From IMG/VR virus record IMGVR_UViG_3300045999_009387, positions 1 to 40,158 of that record: DNA of 40,158 bases, one strand, 5' to 3'. Each line of letters opens with the position of its first letter. Position 1 is the first letter of the stretch. Made by a program: the position numbers and the translations under genes. Positions 30,912 to 39,952 of this stretch are shown here, piece by piece. The notes under the pieces were generated by a model, which made no database searches, had not been told where the DNA came from, and was given only the letters and a program-made list of their open reading frames with translations. This stretch comes from a virus.

Positions 30912-32575
30912 TTAATCTTTTTTACACTCATTATTCTATACAACAGGCATTTTGTCATATTGATGAAATGATTGACAAATTGTATGAATATAAAATTCCA
31001 GCTTTTATCATTGCTGATATCAATTCTGTATCTGGATGCCCTGAAATAATACAGTTGATTTTAAAAAGAAATAAAAAATCAGAACATAAAGTTCTACCAA
31101 TTTTAGGTTTTACGTCTTTTTACAACAAAAACAAGATACATATTTTAGCTAAAAATAAAGATGGATGGTTTAAGCTAGTACAAACTATTTCATCATTAAA
31201 CTCTAAAGAACACTATGAAAAATATAAAAGTTCTGATATCTTTGATGAGGACTTAGAAAAAATTAAACAAGAAAAAGATTTATTGGTCGAATTGTCGGAT
31301 AATAATAAATTTAAAGAAATCTATTATCTTGACGAAAAAGATCGAGTTTTCCAGCAAATTATTATCTGTAGTAAATTAAAAACGAATATAGATAACCAAC
31401 AAGAAATCATCAAAAATTACCCCGAATACAAGAAATTTTTTGACGGTACAAACAATTATTTTGAAAACAACGTAAAATCCATCAATAATAACGACACTAA
31501 ATTCATAGAACAATTTGAATTCTATGACATCGCTATGCCTTCGAGATTACCTATATTTAAAGATGATCAAAATAAAGCCGTAAATCCAAATGACTATCTT
31601 ACATCTCTTTGTAGAAAAGGGTGGACAGAAAGAAATCTAAATGTAAGATTAAAAGACAATCCAGAACTAAAATCAGTTTATGTAGAACGAATTAAAGAAG
31701 AACTAGAAACCTTAAACAAATACAATATTTCTAACTATGTTTTACTAGTAAGAGATTTTACAAATTATGCCAAAGAAAATAATGCTAGAGTTGGATTAAG
31801 AGGATCGGCGGTTGGCAGTTTGGTATTCTATTTAATCGGCGTTACAAATATTGATCCAGTATGGCCCGATCCTACAATACCATACGATCCAGACAAATCT
31901 TTACTCTTTTCGCGTTTTATTAACAAAGGACGTTTGGCGGAAGGTAAAAACGCTTTACCAGACGTAGATATAGATATTCCTATTGCTTTTAGAAACAAAC
32001 TAAAAGAATATATTTACAAAAAATACGGGAAAGAAAATACCGCCCATATTGCAGCCTTTGGTAAAATTAAAGCAAAAATGGCTATCAAAGAGGTTTTCCG
32101 TATTTATGATAAATCTTTTGATCTAGCCAACGAAATTACTCAAAATATGATTGACGAAGCAAAGGTTCAAGACGAACTAGAAGATTTAAAACAAGTTGAT
32201 CCAAAATATAACATTATTAATTACAATGTTGACTATATAGAAAACATTAATAAATATTATCAAGAAAATAAAAACGAATTCGATAAAGCAATCCGCCTTA
32301 ATAATACAATTAGAAATTTTAGTCAACACGCGGCTGGATTGGTCTTGGCCGACATCCCTTTGAAAGATTTTTTGCCAATTTACTACGATCCCGAAAAAGA
32401 TTCAGAGATAGTTGCACTAAAAATGCAGGACGTAGAATACTGCGGTGCCGTAAAATACGATTTGCTGTCTGTTGCAGCATATTCTAAAATAGATGAAATT
32501 TGTAAAATGGTGGAAATGAATTTAAGTGAGCCTGAGATTATAGAATACGAAACAGAGGAATCAAATGATATATAA
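30908..32575 (+). CDS. DNA polymerase III alpha, N-terminal half (PHP-like and palm)
   Basis: The protein has 555 residues. The first ~270 form a degenerate PHP domain (THYSIQQAF, FIIADINSVSG, VLPILGF). GLRGSAVGSLVFYL is near 295. The palm active site is PDVDIDI, with catalytic D352 and D354; FSQHAAGLVLAD follows, and the third Asp is in VKYDLL near 518. The frame ends soon after, before the IPLDD-type linker that starts the fingers. That linker and the rest are in a second gene at 34536. It contains all palm catalytic Asp residues but no fingers, so it cannot act alone. Confidence 0.85.
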   Translation: MINLFYTHYSIQQAFCHIDEMIDKLYEYKIPAFIIADINSVSGCPEIIQLILKRNKKSEHKVLPILGFTSFYNKNKIHILAKNKDGWFKLVQTISSLNSKEHYEKYKSSDIFDEDLEKIKQEKDLLVELSDNNKFKEIYYLDEKDRVFQQIIICSKLKTNIDNQQEIIKNYPEYKKFFDGTNNYFENNVKSINNNDTKFIEQFEFYDIAMPSRLPIFKDDQNKAVNPNDYLTSLCRKGWTERNLNVRLKDNPELKSVYVERIKEELETLNKYNISNYVLLVRDFTNYAKENNARVGLRGSAVGSLVFYLIGVTNIDPVWPDPTIPYDPDKSLLFSRFINKGRLAEGKNALPDVDIDIPIAFRNKLKEYIYKKYGKENTAHIAAFGKIKAKMAIKEVFRIYDKSFDLANEITQNMIDEAKVQDELEDLKQVDPKYNIINYNVDYIENINKYYQENKNEFDKAIRLNNTIRNFSQHAAGLVLADIPLKDFLPIYYDPEKDSEIVALKMQDVEYCGAVKYDLLSVAAYSKIDEICKMVEMNLSEPEIIEYETEESNDI

Positions 32576-32876
32576 ATGCGAATCATATTTATCGGATGAT
32601 GGAAAAGAAGTCAAAGTATTAGTTGATGTTGATAATCCTAATACTATCAAGTATACCACACCTGTTCCAGTACTACACCCTGAAATGGGGATTATGGAAG
32701 CATCTTGTGTTATGAAGGTTTCCTCTCTAAAAGAGGCATTTGAAAAAATAGACTCAGTAAGACAGGAATATATGGAAATTATGGAGAAAAAAGCGGAACA
32801 GATGAGAAATCAATTAGTTGTGGCTCAAAATGTTCCTTCGGACTTATCTAACAGATCGGGTAAATTAATAGTATGA
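32565..32876 (+). CDS. Hypothetical protein (103 aa) between polymerase halves
   Basis: It overlaps the polymerase N-half by 11 nt. The product has a TTPVPVLHPEMGIMEASCVM segment, a SSLKEAFEKIDSVRQEYME helix and a Ser/Asn-rich end. I know no family. The position inside the split polymerase locus may mean it is a subunit, but nothing in the sequence shows this. Confidence 0.5.
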   Translation: MIYKCESYLSDDGKEVKVLVDVDNPNTIKYTTPVPVLHPEMGIMEASCVMKVSSLKEAFEKIDSVRQEYMEIMEKKAEQMRNQLVVAQNVPSDLSNRSGKLIV

Positions 32877-33373
32877 AAAAATTAACAGGCATAACGTTTT
32901 TAGGAAAACGACCAAAAGATTTGATCCAAGAATATGGGGATGACGCTTTAACCAAAGTGGAGCATCATCTTGAAAAAATCTTATTGGAAAACAAGAATAT
33001 ACAGGTATTTACATCTTTATCATACGGTATCGAATTCATTGTTGGTAAATTATGTAATCGACACAATATACCATATCATGTGTTTTTAACGTTTAATGAT
33101 CAAGAAAAAATTTGGCCCAAATCATCGCAAGAAGAATATCAAAACCTACTTTTATCAGCCAAATCAGTAAATCAAGTAGAAAACGGCGAATGGTCTTTAG
33201 ATAAACTTAAAAAGAAAGATTCTATTCTTATAGAACAAAGCGATATAGTATATTATCTATTAGATAAGTTATACTTTAAAAAAGACAATAATAAAAAATA
33301 TATAAAAATTGAACTAAATACAGCAACTAAAGATACCGCCTCTAACGAAGAAAATGAGGAGATTTTGTTTTGA
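32873..33373 (+). CDS. Second SLOG/YpsA-like protein
   Basis: This 166-residue protein begins LTGITFLGKRPKDL, the G-(F/H)-x-G-x-RP-x-x-L start seen in YpsA-like proteins. It continues VFTSLSYGIEFIVGKLC and PYHVFLTFNDQEKIW in the usual SLOG order, with an acidic C-terminal tail. It probably binds a nucleotide. The other copy (28667) is diverged and lies 4 kb away. The gene overlaps its neighbours by 4 nt each. Confidence 0.55.
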   Translation: MKKLTGITFLGKRPKDLIQEYGDDALTKVEHHLEKILLENKNIQVFTSLSYGIEFIVGKLCNRHNIPYHVFLTFNDQEKIWPKSSQEEYQNLLLSAKSVNQVENGEWSLDKLKKKDSILIEQSDIVYYLLDKLYFKKDNNKKYIKIELNTATKDTASNEENEEILF

Positions 33374-34008
33374 ATAAACAGCCTTTTATTTTTTTAGATA
33401 CCGAAACAACTGGTCTTGATCCTAAAGAGGGTGCAGAAATCATACAAATTGCGGCGGTAGCTATTAATCCTACTACCCTAGAATTTTATGAAGATGGCGA
33501 ATTTCAAATTTTTCTGAAACCTCTTACTCCAGAATTAGCTAGTCCTAAAGCCATAGAAGTTATTGGACAAGACGTTTTTGAAAAATGTAAAAAAGAGGGT
33601 ATAGAACCTAAAGTGGGACTTCAGAAATTCATGGATTGGATTAATAGTTATAACACCACTCCGGGTAAAAAGTTTTATGGACAGCCATTTGTTGTTGGTC
33701 ACAATATTACATACGATTTAATGATGATTCATGATGCCTTATTTGATAAACATAAATTATACAAAAAAAGAGACGATTTACCCTTTTGTTCTAGACCTTT
33801 AGATACTTGGGCTTTCTTTTTTAGTCTTTACGAATCCGATCCGGAAGTTTCAAAGTATACACTAGATTCTTTGGCAAGCGTATTAGGTATGTCAAGAACG
33901 GCAGCGACTCACGATGCTCTAGAAGATGTAAAGATCGGAGCTAAAGCATTTATCAGATTTATGAAACTATATCGACAATTTAAGAAAAAGATTAAAGTAA
34001 ACAATTAA
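33370..34008 (+). CDS. DnaQ-like 3'-5' exonuclease (proofreading)
   Basis: The gene starts at TTG, overlapping the SLOG gene by 4 nt. The 212-residue product has ExoI motif FLDTETTGLDP (D10, E12), ExoII VVGHNITYDLMM, and ExoIII THDALEDVKIG. These are the DEDDh family motifs. In bacteria such proteins proofread for the alpha subunit, and here the gene lies between the two alpha halves, so a proofreading epsilon-like role is strongly suggested by context. Confidence 0.85.
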   Translation: MNKQPFIFLDTETTGLDPKEGAEIIQIAAVAINPTTLEFYEDGEFQIFLKPLTPELASPKAIEVIGQDVFEKCKKEGIEPKVGLQKFMDWINSYNTTPGKKFYGQPFVVGHNITYDLMMIHDALFDKHKLYKKRDDLPFCSRPLDTWAFFFSLYESDPEVSKYTLDSLASVLGMSRTAATHDALEDVKIGAKAFIRFMKLYRQFKKKIKVNN

Positions 34009-34033
34009 TCAATCGTGCATAACTCGAAGTTAA

Positions 34034-34555
34034 TTGAAAGATTTATTTCGGGCTTTGAATTATAGAAAAGACAATCGCACTAAAAATCAATTCGCCAACG
34101 ATATAATAGAGTGTACTAAGATAGAGCGTGAATTGATGTGTTTGTATGTAGACGACCTTAATAAAAGAAAAGGTGGACTGGTCTATACATTTATAGACAA
34201 CGGTATTGATAATAGTGGTAAATTAATTGAAAAAGATAGAGAAGTAACAACTAAGGCCGATTTTCTATTAAAAAAAGCTAAAGGAAAAGATAGAGCAATA
34301 GAAATCAAATTTTGTCGAAAAGACTTTAAAATCTTTCACTTAAAAACATCTCAGCTTAAAAGCTATATAAAACAAGATTGTTGTGTAGTAATGTTTATGG
34401 GAATTGATACGGAAAATATCCGTTACACAATATTAACGCCCCTTGATATGCAGGCGGTATTAGATGGATATCCAGATGTCTTTTTTTGGGGCAAAAAACA
34501 AAAAAGACTACCTATAAAAGATTTTAATTGGTTCTATGTTAATAGAAATAGATAA
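34034..34555 (+). CDS. PD-(D/E)XK nuclease-like protein, TTG start
   Basis: The TTG at 34034 is the first start codon after an in-frame stop at 34031. The 173-residue product has ADFLLKKAKGKDRAIEIKFCRKDFKIFHLKTSQLKSYI: an Asp followed by E-x-K in strand positions, then a basic helix with a QL-x-x-Y turn. This fits a PD-(D/E)XK nuclease, possibly a Holliday-junction-like or homing enzyme. It lies directly before the polymerase C-half and overlaps it by 20 nt. Homing activity is a possible explanation for the split but is not shown. Confidence 0.5.
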   Translation: MKDLFRALNYRKDNRTKNQFANDIIECTKIERELMCLYVDDLNKRKGGLVYTFIDNGIDNSGKLIEKDREVTTKADFLLKKAKGKDRAIEIKFCRKDFKIFHLKTSQLKSYIKQDCCVVMFMGIDTENIRYTILTPLDMQAVLDGYPDVFFWGKKQKRLPIKDFNWFYVNRNR

Positions 34556-36080
34556 ACTTCCTTTAGACGACCAAAAAACTTGGGATTTAATTGCTAGCGG
34601 AAAAACGAACGGAGTTTTTCAATGCGAAAGTCCACTAGTACAAAATTGGTTATCTAAGATTAAACCTAGAAATATATGGGAATTATCGGTAGTTATTGCC
34701 GGTGTTCGACCCGCCAGTTTACAATCTGGTGCTATGGATCGCTATTTGAAATATAAAAACGATCCATCAAAAATAGAAAAAACAAATCATCCAATTGTAG
34801 ATTCTATTTTGAAGAGTACTAATTTTAATATCTTTTTCCAAGAACAATTAATTCTTTTAGCTCAAAGAGTAGCGTGGCAACATTTACCAGAACTTGAAAG
34901 ACTATCTAAATCAGATGATCTAAGAAAAGCGGTAGGTAAAAAAGATAGTGCAAAAATTCTTTCTATAGGAAAAGAATTCACCGATGGATGTATTCAAAAC
35001 GGCGTAAGCGAAGAACTATCAAAAACTCTTTTTGATGTACTTAAAAATGCCGGTCGCTACGCTTTTAATCTTTCACACTCAATTAGTTACGCATTTGTTT
35101 CTTATCATACAGCATATTTAAAAACCCATTATCCAAAATACTTTTTCGCCACCTATCTTTCCTACAGTAAAGAAAAGATAAAGCCATTCTATGAACTTAA
35201 TAAAATGGCACAGGACGCAAAAAGATTTGGTATAAAAATACTCCCACCAAATATTAACTCTAAAAATCTAGAATTTAAAATAGAAAATGACACCATTCGT
35301 TATGGATTATCTCATATTAAATTTATTGACGGAAAAATAAAAAATAACATAAGAAATATTCCCACGATTAAATCTATCCAAGATTTTCTTTATTTTATTT
35401 TACGCGGATTCAAAGTAGACAACGAATACATTAAATGTAATTCAAGATGTTTAGAGTCACTAGTCTTAGCTGGATGTTTTGCTGATCTTTCGATATCTAG
35501 GAATGATCTTTTAAACATAATTACTTTACTAGACAATCTTACCGATAAAGAACAAAAGGGATTTATCTCTATAATTGATGAATGTCGCTCAATAGACGAT
35601 ATCCCAAATATGGTAGATCGTGTAGCTAAAACAGTTTCTGTTAAAAAACGCCGACCAATTATTGAGAGCGAATCAAAATTTTTAGCTAATTCATTACATA
35701 AAAAAGACACCGAATTCGCTATCGAAAAAGCAGAAAAAGAATACTGCGGCACAATTATAACGGCGGATGTTTTAGGAGATAAATCAAAATATTCTACTCG
35801 ATCCTGCCTTGAATTAAATGATTTCAATCAAGAAGATGATCAGTTTTTAATCTGTATTATTGATAAAGTTGAAATAAAATTCATTAAATCTGGAAAAAAT
35901 AAAGGGAAAAAGATGTGTACTTTATCAGTTCATGATTCAAGCGGTACACTTGAAAATATTTGTATATTTTCAGAAATTTTTGAAAGATCGGGCGATATAA
36001 TACGAGAAGATGCGATTGTTCAATTGACAATTAGCAATAAAAACGGTAGATGGATTACACGAGGAATTTGTCTAGTATGA
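34536..36080 (+). CDS. DNA polymerase III alpha, C-terminal half (fingers to OB)
   Basis: The protein has 514 residues. It begins MLIEIDKLPLDDQKTWDL and continues NGVFQCESPLVQNWL, the alpha segment just downstream of the palm (IPLDD, then FQ(L/C)ES). The fingers (RPASLQSGAMDRYL, IFFQEQLI, NLSHSISYAFVSYHTAYLKTHY) follow, then a helix-hairpin-helix-like region and an OB fold at the C-terminus (GKNKGKKMCTLSVHD, GTLENICIF). It has no intein sequence before it. It would have to bind the N-half to form a polymerase. The start overlaps the PD-(D/E)XK gene. Confidence 0.85.
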   Translation: MLIEIDKLPLDDQKTWDLIASGKTNGVFQCESPLVQNWLSKIKPRNIWELSVVIAGVRPASLQSGAMDRYLKYKNDPSKIEKTNHPIVDSILKSTNFNIFFQEQLILLAQRVAWQHLPELERLSKSDDLRKAVGKKDSAKILSIGKEFTDGCIQNGVSEELSKTLFDVLKNAGRYAFNLSHSISYAFVSYHTAYLKTHYPKYFFATYLSYSKEKIKPFYELNKMAQDAKRFGIKILPPNINSKNLEFKIENDTIRYGLSHIKFIDGKIKNNIRNIPTIKSIQDFLYFILRGFKVDNEYIKCNSRCLESLVLAGCFADLSISRNDLLNIITLLDNLTDKEQKGFISIIDECRSIDDIPNMVDRVAKTVSVKKRRPIIESESKFLANSLHKKDTEFAIEKAEKEYCGTIITADVLGDKSKYSTRSCLELNDFNQEDDQFLICIIDKVEIKFIKSGKNKGKKMCTLSVHDSSGTLENICIFSEIFERSGDIIREDAIVQLTISNKNGRWITRGICLV

Positions 36081-36544
36081 ACCTACAAAAAAAGATACTT
36101 TATGATTTTGATTATTATCCTAAATACACTTATATAAATGATAATCAAATTACATTAGAATTGCCTAATAATTTTTATCAGTTTATTGTTAAAGATAATA
36201 ATGTATTATTTTCTTACATGAAAGATAAAGAAAATAAAAAATTCTTTATAGAAGCTGATAATAACAGTAAACGATCAATAATTGATCTTCAAGTAAGAAA
36301 CATACTAACTCTTCATAATTTTCCTTATGAATTTATGACTTGTAAAAATGACGATGTTCTATGCAAAGAGGTTTATGCGGGTAAAATACAAAATAAAAAG
36401 AAAGAAAAAGATGTTTTTGAGGCGTATCTAAATACGCTTGCTTTTGGTGTTACACCAGAAATAATAGACAAAATAAAAGAAAAAGATTTACTAAAAAGCT
36501 ATTCTTTTATACTTCATGCTTACTTAGGAATAAAAATATGTTAG
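36077..36544 (+). CDS. Hypothetical protein (155 aa)
   Basis: The ATG at 36077 overlaps the polymerase stop (ATGA); an in-frame ATG at 36050 is less likely because it lies inside the polymerase gene. The protein has a repeated Asn/Lys-rich, beta-strand character (NNFYQFIVKDNNVLFSYM) and a helix at its end. It is unrecognised. It overlaps the sigma-like gene by 7 nt. Confidence 0.5.
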   Translation: MNLQKKILYDFDYYPKYTYINDNQITLELPNNFYQFIVKDNNVLFSYMKDKENKKFFIEADNNSKRSIIDLQVRNILTLHNFPYEFMTCKNDDVLCKEVYAGKIQNKKKEKDVFEAYLNTLAFGVTPEIIDKIKEKDLLKSYSFILHAYLGIKIC

Positions 36545-37170
36545 AAACAGAAATTGACTCTCTATTACGGACAAAAGAATTCTTAGCTAAAAATTCAGCA
36601 AAAAAATACGCAAGACTTTTTGGTAAAAGACATTATAAAGATTTCTTACAAGAAGCAAGGATTCTTTTATATCACGGAATTAAAGAATTTATAAAGTCAG
36701 AAAAAAAAGACAAAGACAAAACTATGGACAGCTATTTGTCCAAAATTATTAAAAATGGGTTGAGCAAAATTGCGTTAAAGTATAATTCTGATTTTAAAGT
36801 TTCGGTATCTACTAGAGAACAAGTCAACAGGATTAATAAACTAATCAAAGAAGGATATTTAATTTCTGATATATCAAAGAAACTTCAGATTTCCGTAAAA
36901 AGAATAAATAGACTTATTAAGTATAATTTTAATTTTTATAGACCTTCCGATAAATCAGCAGTAAATATCTGTCAAGATCAAAAGGTTAATTACAACAATC
37001 GAATGTTTGAAATCTTGGACGGATTAAATGATTTAGACAAAGAAATCTTTACAAAAATTTGCGAAAACAAAACTATATCTGATATAGTTTCAGAAACCGG
37101 CCTGCAAAGATATTTAGTAAGAGATCGACTATTGGTAATTAATGACAGAATTAAACAGAATACTTTATGA
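36538..37170 (+). CDS. Sigma-70-like RNA polymerase sigma factor
   Basis: The 210-residue protein has an N-terminal helix set with HYKDFLQEARILLYHGIKEF, resembling sigma region 2 (DLxQEGxIAL). A middle helix LIKEGYLISDISKKLQISVKRINRLI could be a helix-turn-helix, and the C-terminus (TISDIVSETGLQRYLVRDRLLVIND) is in the position of region 4. This suggests a phage sigma factor that redirects host RNA polymerase. It could read the AGTGTATAAT boxes described elsewhere; that link is inference. The start overlaps the preceding gene. Confidence 0.6.
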   Translation: MLETEIDSLLRTKEFLAKNSAKKYARLFGKRHYKDFLQEARILLYHGIKEFIKSEKKDKDKTMDSYLSKIIKNGLSKIALKYNSDFKVSVSTREQVNRINKLIKEGYLISDISKKLQISVKRINRLIKYNFNFYRPSDKSAVNICQDQKVNYNNRMFEILDGLNDLDKEIFTKICENKTISDIVSETGLQRYLVRDRLLVINDRIKQNTL

Positions 37171-38828
37171 GAAAATTAAGAGTTTTATTTGATTGCGAAT
37201 TTTCACAACTAAATACCGGGTTTTCCAATATTTCCAATGAAATATTAAAACGTCTACATAAAACCGGCAAATACGAAATAGCTGAATTGGCTAGCTATGC
37301 ATCACCTACCGATTCTAGGATTAATGATGTTGATTGGATGGTATATCCAGTAGTTCCGCATCCAAATGATATTGAATATCAAAATGCTTATAACTCTACA
37401 AGAGAAGCACAGTTTGGATCATTAAAACTAACAGAAACTCTACTTCATTTTAAACCAGATATTGTTTGGGGTTGCCGCGACCCTTGGATGACCGGCTATC
37501 ATTTTAGTAATCCTTACAGACAGTACTATAAATTTTGGTGGATGGTGTGTGCCGACAGCGAGCCGCAACAAAAAATATGGATAGACTGGTATAAAAAATG
37601 CGATTATGTTACTACTTATACCGAGTGGGCTAAATCTGTTTTAGAAAATGATAATATTAATGTTTTTTCCGTCACCCCTCCCGGCACCGATACAAAAGTA
37701 TTTAAGCCCGCAACCAATAAAAAAGAGCTAAGAGAAAAATTAGGATTAAATCCGGATTGGTTCATTATTCAAACGGTAATGAGAAATCAAGGGCGTAAGC
37801 TATATCCTGATCTATTTAAAGCATTCGCTCAGTTTCTACAAATTTGTAAAGAACAGAATAATGAACAACTGGCACAAAAAACCTATCTTCATATTCATAC
37901 ATCTTTTGTTGATGTAGGATTTGATTTAAAACATGAAATACAAAAATACGGATTAGGCCACAAAGTTTTAATTACATATCTCGATCATAAAACAAAACAA
38001 TACGAATTTTCTTTTTATAAAGGAATCAACGCTTATACTAATTTTACGAGAGAAAAAACAGCACAAACAACTAATACTTCTGTTGGTGTAACTCGTGAAC
38101 AAATGGCGGAAATAATGTCTATTGCGGACTTATATGTCCAGTATAGCGTAGCTGGTGCTGCCGAGATGCCTATTATGGATGCTAAGGCTTGCGGTGTTCC
38201 AATTATGGCTACAGCTTATGCTGGCATGGCCGAACAGACAATAAATGGTGGAGGTATACCATTAAAGGTAATATATTATGTACAAGAATCAAGCTTGCAA
38301 GAAACGGGACAATTAAGAGCAAGACCGGATTATGAATACGCCGCTAAGAAATTCTATGAATTTTTTAATTCCCCTCAATCTTATAGAGATCAATTATCAA
38401 AAGATGCTAGAGAATGTTCATTAAAATATGATTGGGACGTTATTGCGAAAAAATTTGAAGAACTACTAGATCAAGTCGCAATTAACGAAGATTCTCAATG
38501 GTTATCTAAACCCTTTATTCATAAACCAGAAAATAATGTACCTTTTGTTGATAGTAATAAATCTTTTATTGACTGGTGCTATACGAATATTGTTGGTCGT
38601 CCTTGGTTTAATACGCTAGAACTTTCTAACAAAATTCTACACTGTCTAGAAAGCGGTTTTGAAACTATAATAGATAATGGTCAACATAAAAACGCACCTT
38701 TTGGAAGAAAAGAATTAGCTGAAAAACTATTTAGATATTGTGAATTTTTGAATCAACAAGAAGAGATACGGTACAATTCATTGGTTCCAAATAATCAAAA
38801 GAAACAAATAGGATTTGTAAAACTATGA
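37167..38828 (+). CDS. Glycosyltransferase, GT4-like (553 aa)
   Basis: The protein has 553 residues. The N-terminus (RVLFDCEFSQLNTGFSNIS) and the C-terminal Rossmann part (KACGVPIMATAYAGMAE preceded by GAAEMPIMD) fit a GT-B fold, GT4-type retaining transferase; the E-x7-E-like acceptor loop is EMPIMDAK. It probably transfers sugar from a nucleotide sugar. Possible targets are phage DNA, tail proteins or host surface, none decided by sequence. It overlaps the sigma-like gene by 4 nt and the next transferase by 4 nt. Confidence 0.75.
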   Translation: MRKLRVLFDCEFSQLNTGFSNISNEILKRLHKTGKYEIAELASYASPTDSRINDVDWMVYPVVPHPNDIEYQNAYNSTREAQFGSLKLTETLLHFKPDIVWGCRDPWMTGYHFSNPYRQYYKFWWMVCADSEPQQKIWIDWYKKCDYVTTYTEWAKSVLENDNINVFSVTPPGTDTKVFKPATNKKELREKLGLNPDWFIIQTVMRNQGRKLYPDLFKAFAQFLQICKEQNNEQLAQKTYLHIHTSFVDVGFDLKHEIQKYGLGHKVLITYLDHKTKQYEFSFYKGINAYTNFTREKTAQTTNTSVGVTREQMAEIMSIADLYVQYSVAGAAEMPIMDAKACGVPIMATAYAGMAEQTINGGGIPLKVIYYVQESSLQETGQLRARPDYEYAAKKFYEFFNSPQSYRDQLSKDARECSLKYDWDVIAKKFEELLDQVAINEDSQWLSKPFIHKPENNVPFVDSNKSFIDWCYTNIVGRPWFNTLELSNKILHCLESGFETIIDNGQHKNAPFGRKELAEKLFRYCEFLNQQEEIRYNSLVPNNQKKQIGFVKL

Positions 38829-39952
38829 GAATAGAATATATTGGTGTTTATAAAGATGGAACCGGTTATGGACGAGCGGCTGAAGATCATATTTTAGCTA
38901 TGGATTCCGTAAATCTTCCAGTAGTTCCCCGTCATGTTAAATTAAATAATATGAACGGTGAATATAACGAAAAATTAAAAGAATTAGAAAAAAACAAATT
39001 AAACGGTATTACTCATATTATCCAACACTATCTACCAAATATGTTTGTTAGAAAAGAGGGTGTACAAAATATAGGAGTATTTGCCTATGAAACAAATAAC
39101 ATTCAACCTTCTAACTGGCATCTTTATTGCAATCTGATGGATAAGATTGTCGTTTTTTGCGAGCAAAATAAAAAAATGTGTTTAGAAAGCGGCGTAACTA
39201 AACCAGTTTTTGTTGTACCGCAGGCTGTAGATGTTGAAAAATTTAAAAAACCAAGAAAGTCTTTAGAAGAATTAGATTTAAAAAATAAATTTGTCTTTTA
39301 TGCTATTGGTGACTTTTCATCTAGAAAAAACTATATAAGTTTGATTAAAACGTACTTAGCTAATTTTGACAGAAGCGAAAAAGTTGTATTGATTTTAAAA
39401 ACTTTTATTTCCGGTCAAACTCCTAAAGGTTCTCTTCAAGAAATTACAAACGTAATTAATACGGTAAAAAACAAATTACGAAAAGGGCATCCATCATCAT
39501 ATCCAGAAATAATTCTACTTCCCGAATTTATAAGTAATGACGATATTCTAGATTTACATGCTAATTCACACTGTTTTGTATCTGTTGAAAAAGGAGCAGC
39601 GACTTGTCTGCCAGCATTAGACGCTATTGGTTTTAATAATTCAGTTATAGCTCCTAACTGGGGAGGTACGGCAGATTTTGTTCCGTCAAATAATCTACTG
39701 TCTGGTAAAATGGAAATGGTCTTTGGAATGGATACTTGCCCACAGCAAGAACTCTATACTTGCTATGAAGATTGGTTTAGTATTAGTGAAGATGATTTAA
39801 GAGATAAGATGCGAAGAGAATACAACATTTGGAAAGACAGTCCTTTATCTTATAAATCTAATTTAAGTAAAGAGGTTTATAATAACGGTAATTATATAAA
39901 TCAATTTTCTTATCAAGAAATTGGAAAAATTTGGAAAGAGGTTTTATCTTGA
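38825..39952 (+). CDS. Glycosyltransferase, GT4-like (375 aa)
   Basis: The protein has 375 residues. It opens RIEYIGVYKDGTGYGRAAEDHIL, has VFVVPQAVDVEKFKK near 140 and ends with the donor-binding part (HCFVSVEKGAATCLPALDAI, SVIAPNWGGTADFV). This fits a GT-B GT4-like enzyme. It forms a pair with the larger transferase upstream, so a two-step modification of the same target is plausible. The target is not evident. Confidence 0.75.
   Translation: MRIEYIGVYKDGTGYGRAAEDHILAMDSVNLPVVPRHVKLNNMNGEYNEKLKELEKNKLNGITHIIQHYLPNMFVRKEGVQNIGVFAYETNNIQPSNWHLYCNLMDKIVVFCEQNKKMCLESGVTKPVFVVPQAVDVEKFKKPRKSLEELDLKNKFVFYAIGDFSSRKNYISLIKTYLANFDRSEKVVLILKTFISGQTPKGSLQEITNVINTVKNKLRKGHPSSYPEIILLPEFISNDDILDLHANSHCFVSVEKGAATCLPALDAIGFNNSVIAPNWGGTADFVPSNNLLSGKMEMVFGMDTCPQQELYTCYEDWFSISEDDLRDKMRREYNIWKDSPLSYKSNLSKEVYNNGNYINQFSYQEIGKIWKEVLS

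Noticed and set aside
35390-35827. Minus-strand 145-codon frame inside the polymerase C-half
   Set aside because: The + strand sequence encodes conserved DnaE segments; the other strand shows no domain or start signal.
30908-36080. Split intein explaining the two DnaE parts
   Set aside because: No intein N-block or C-block (no Cys/Ser at the break, no HN ending) at the end of the first half or the start of the second.
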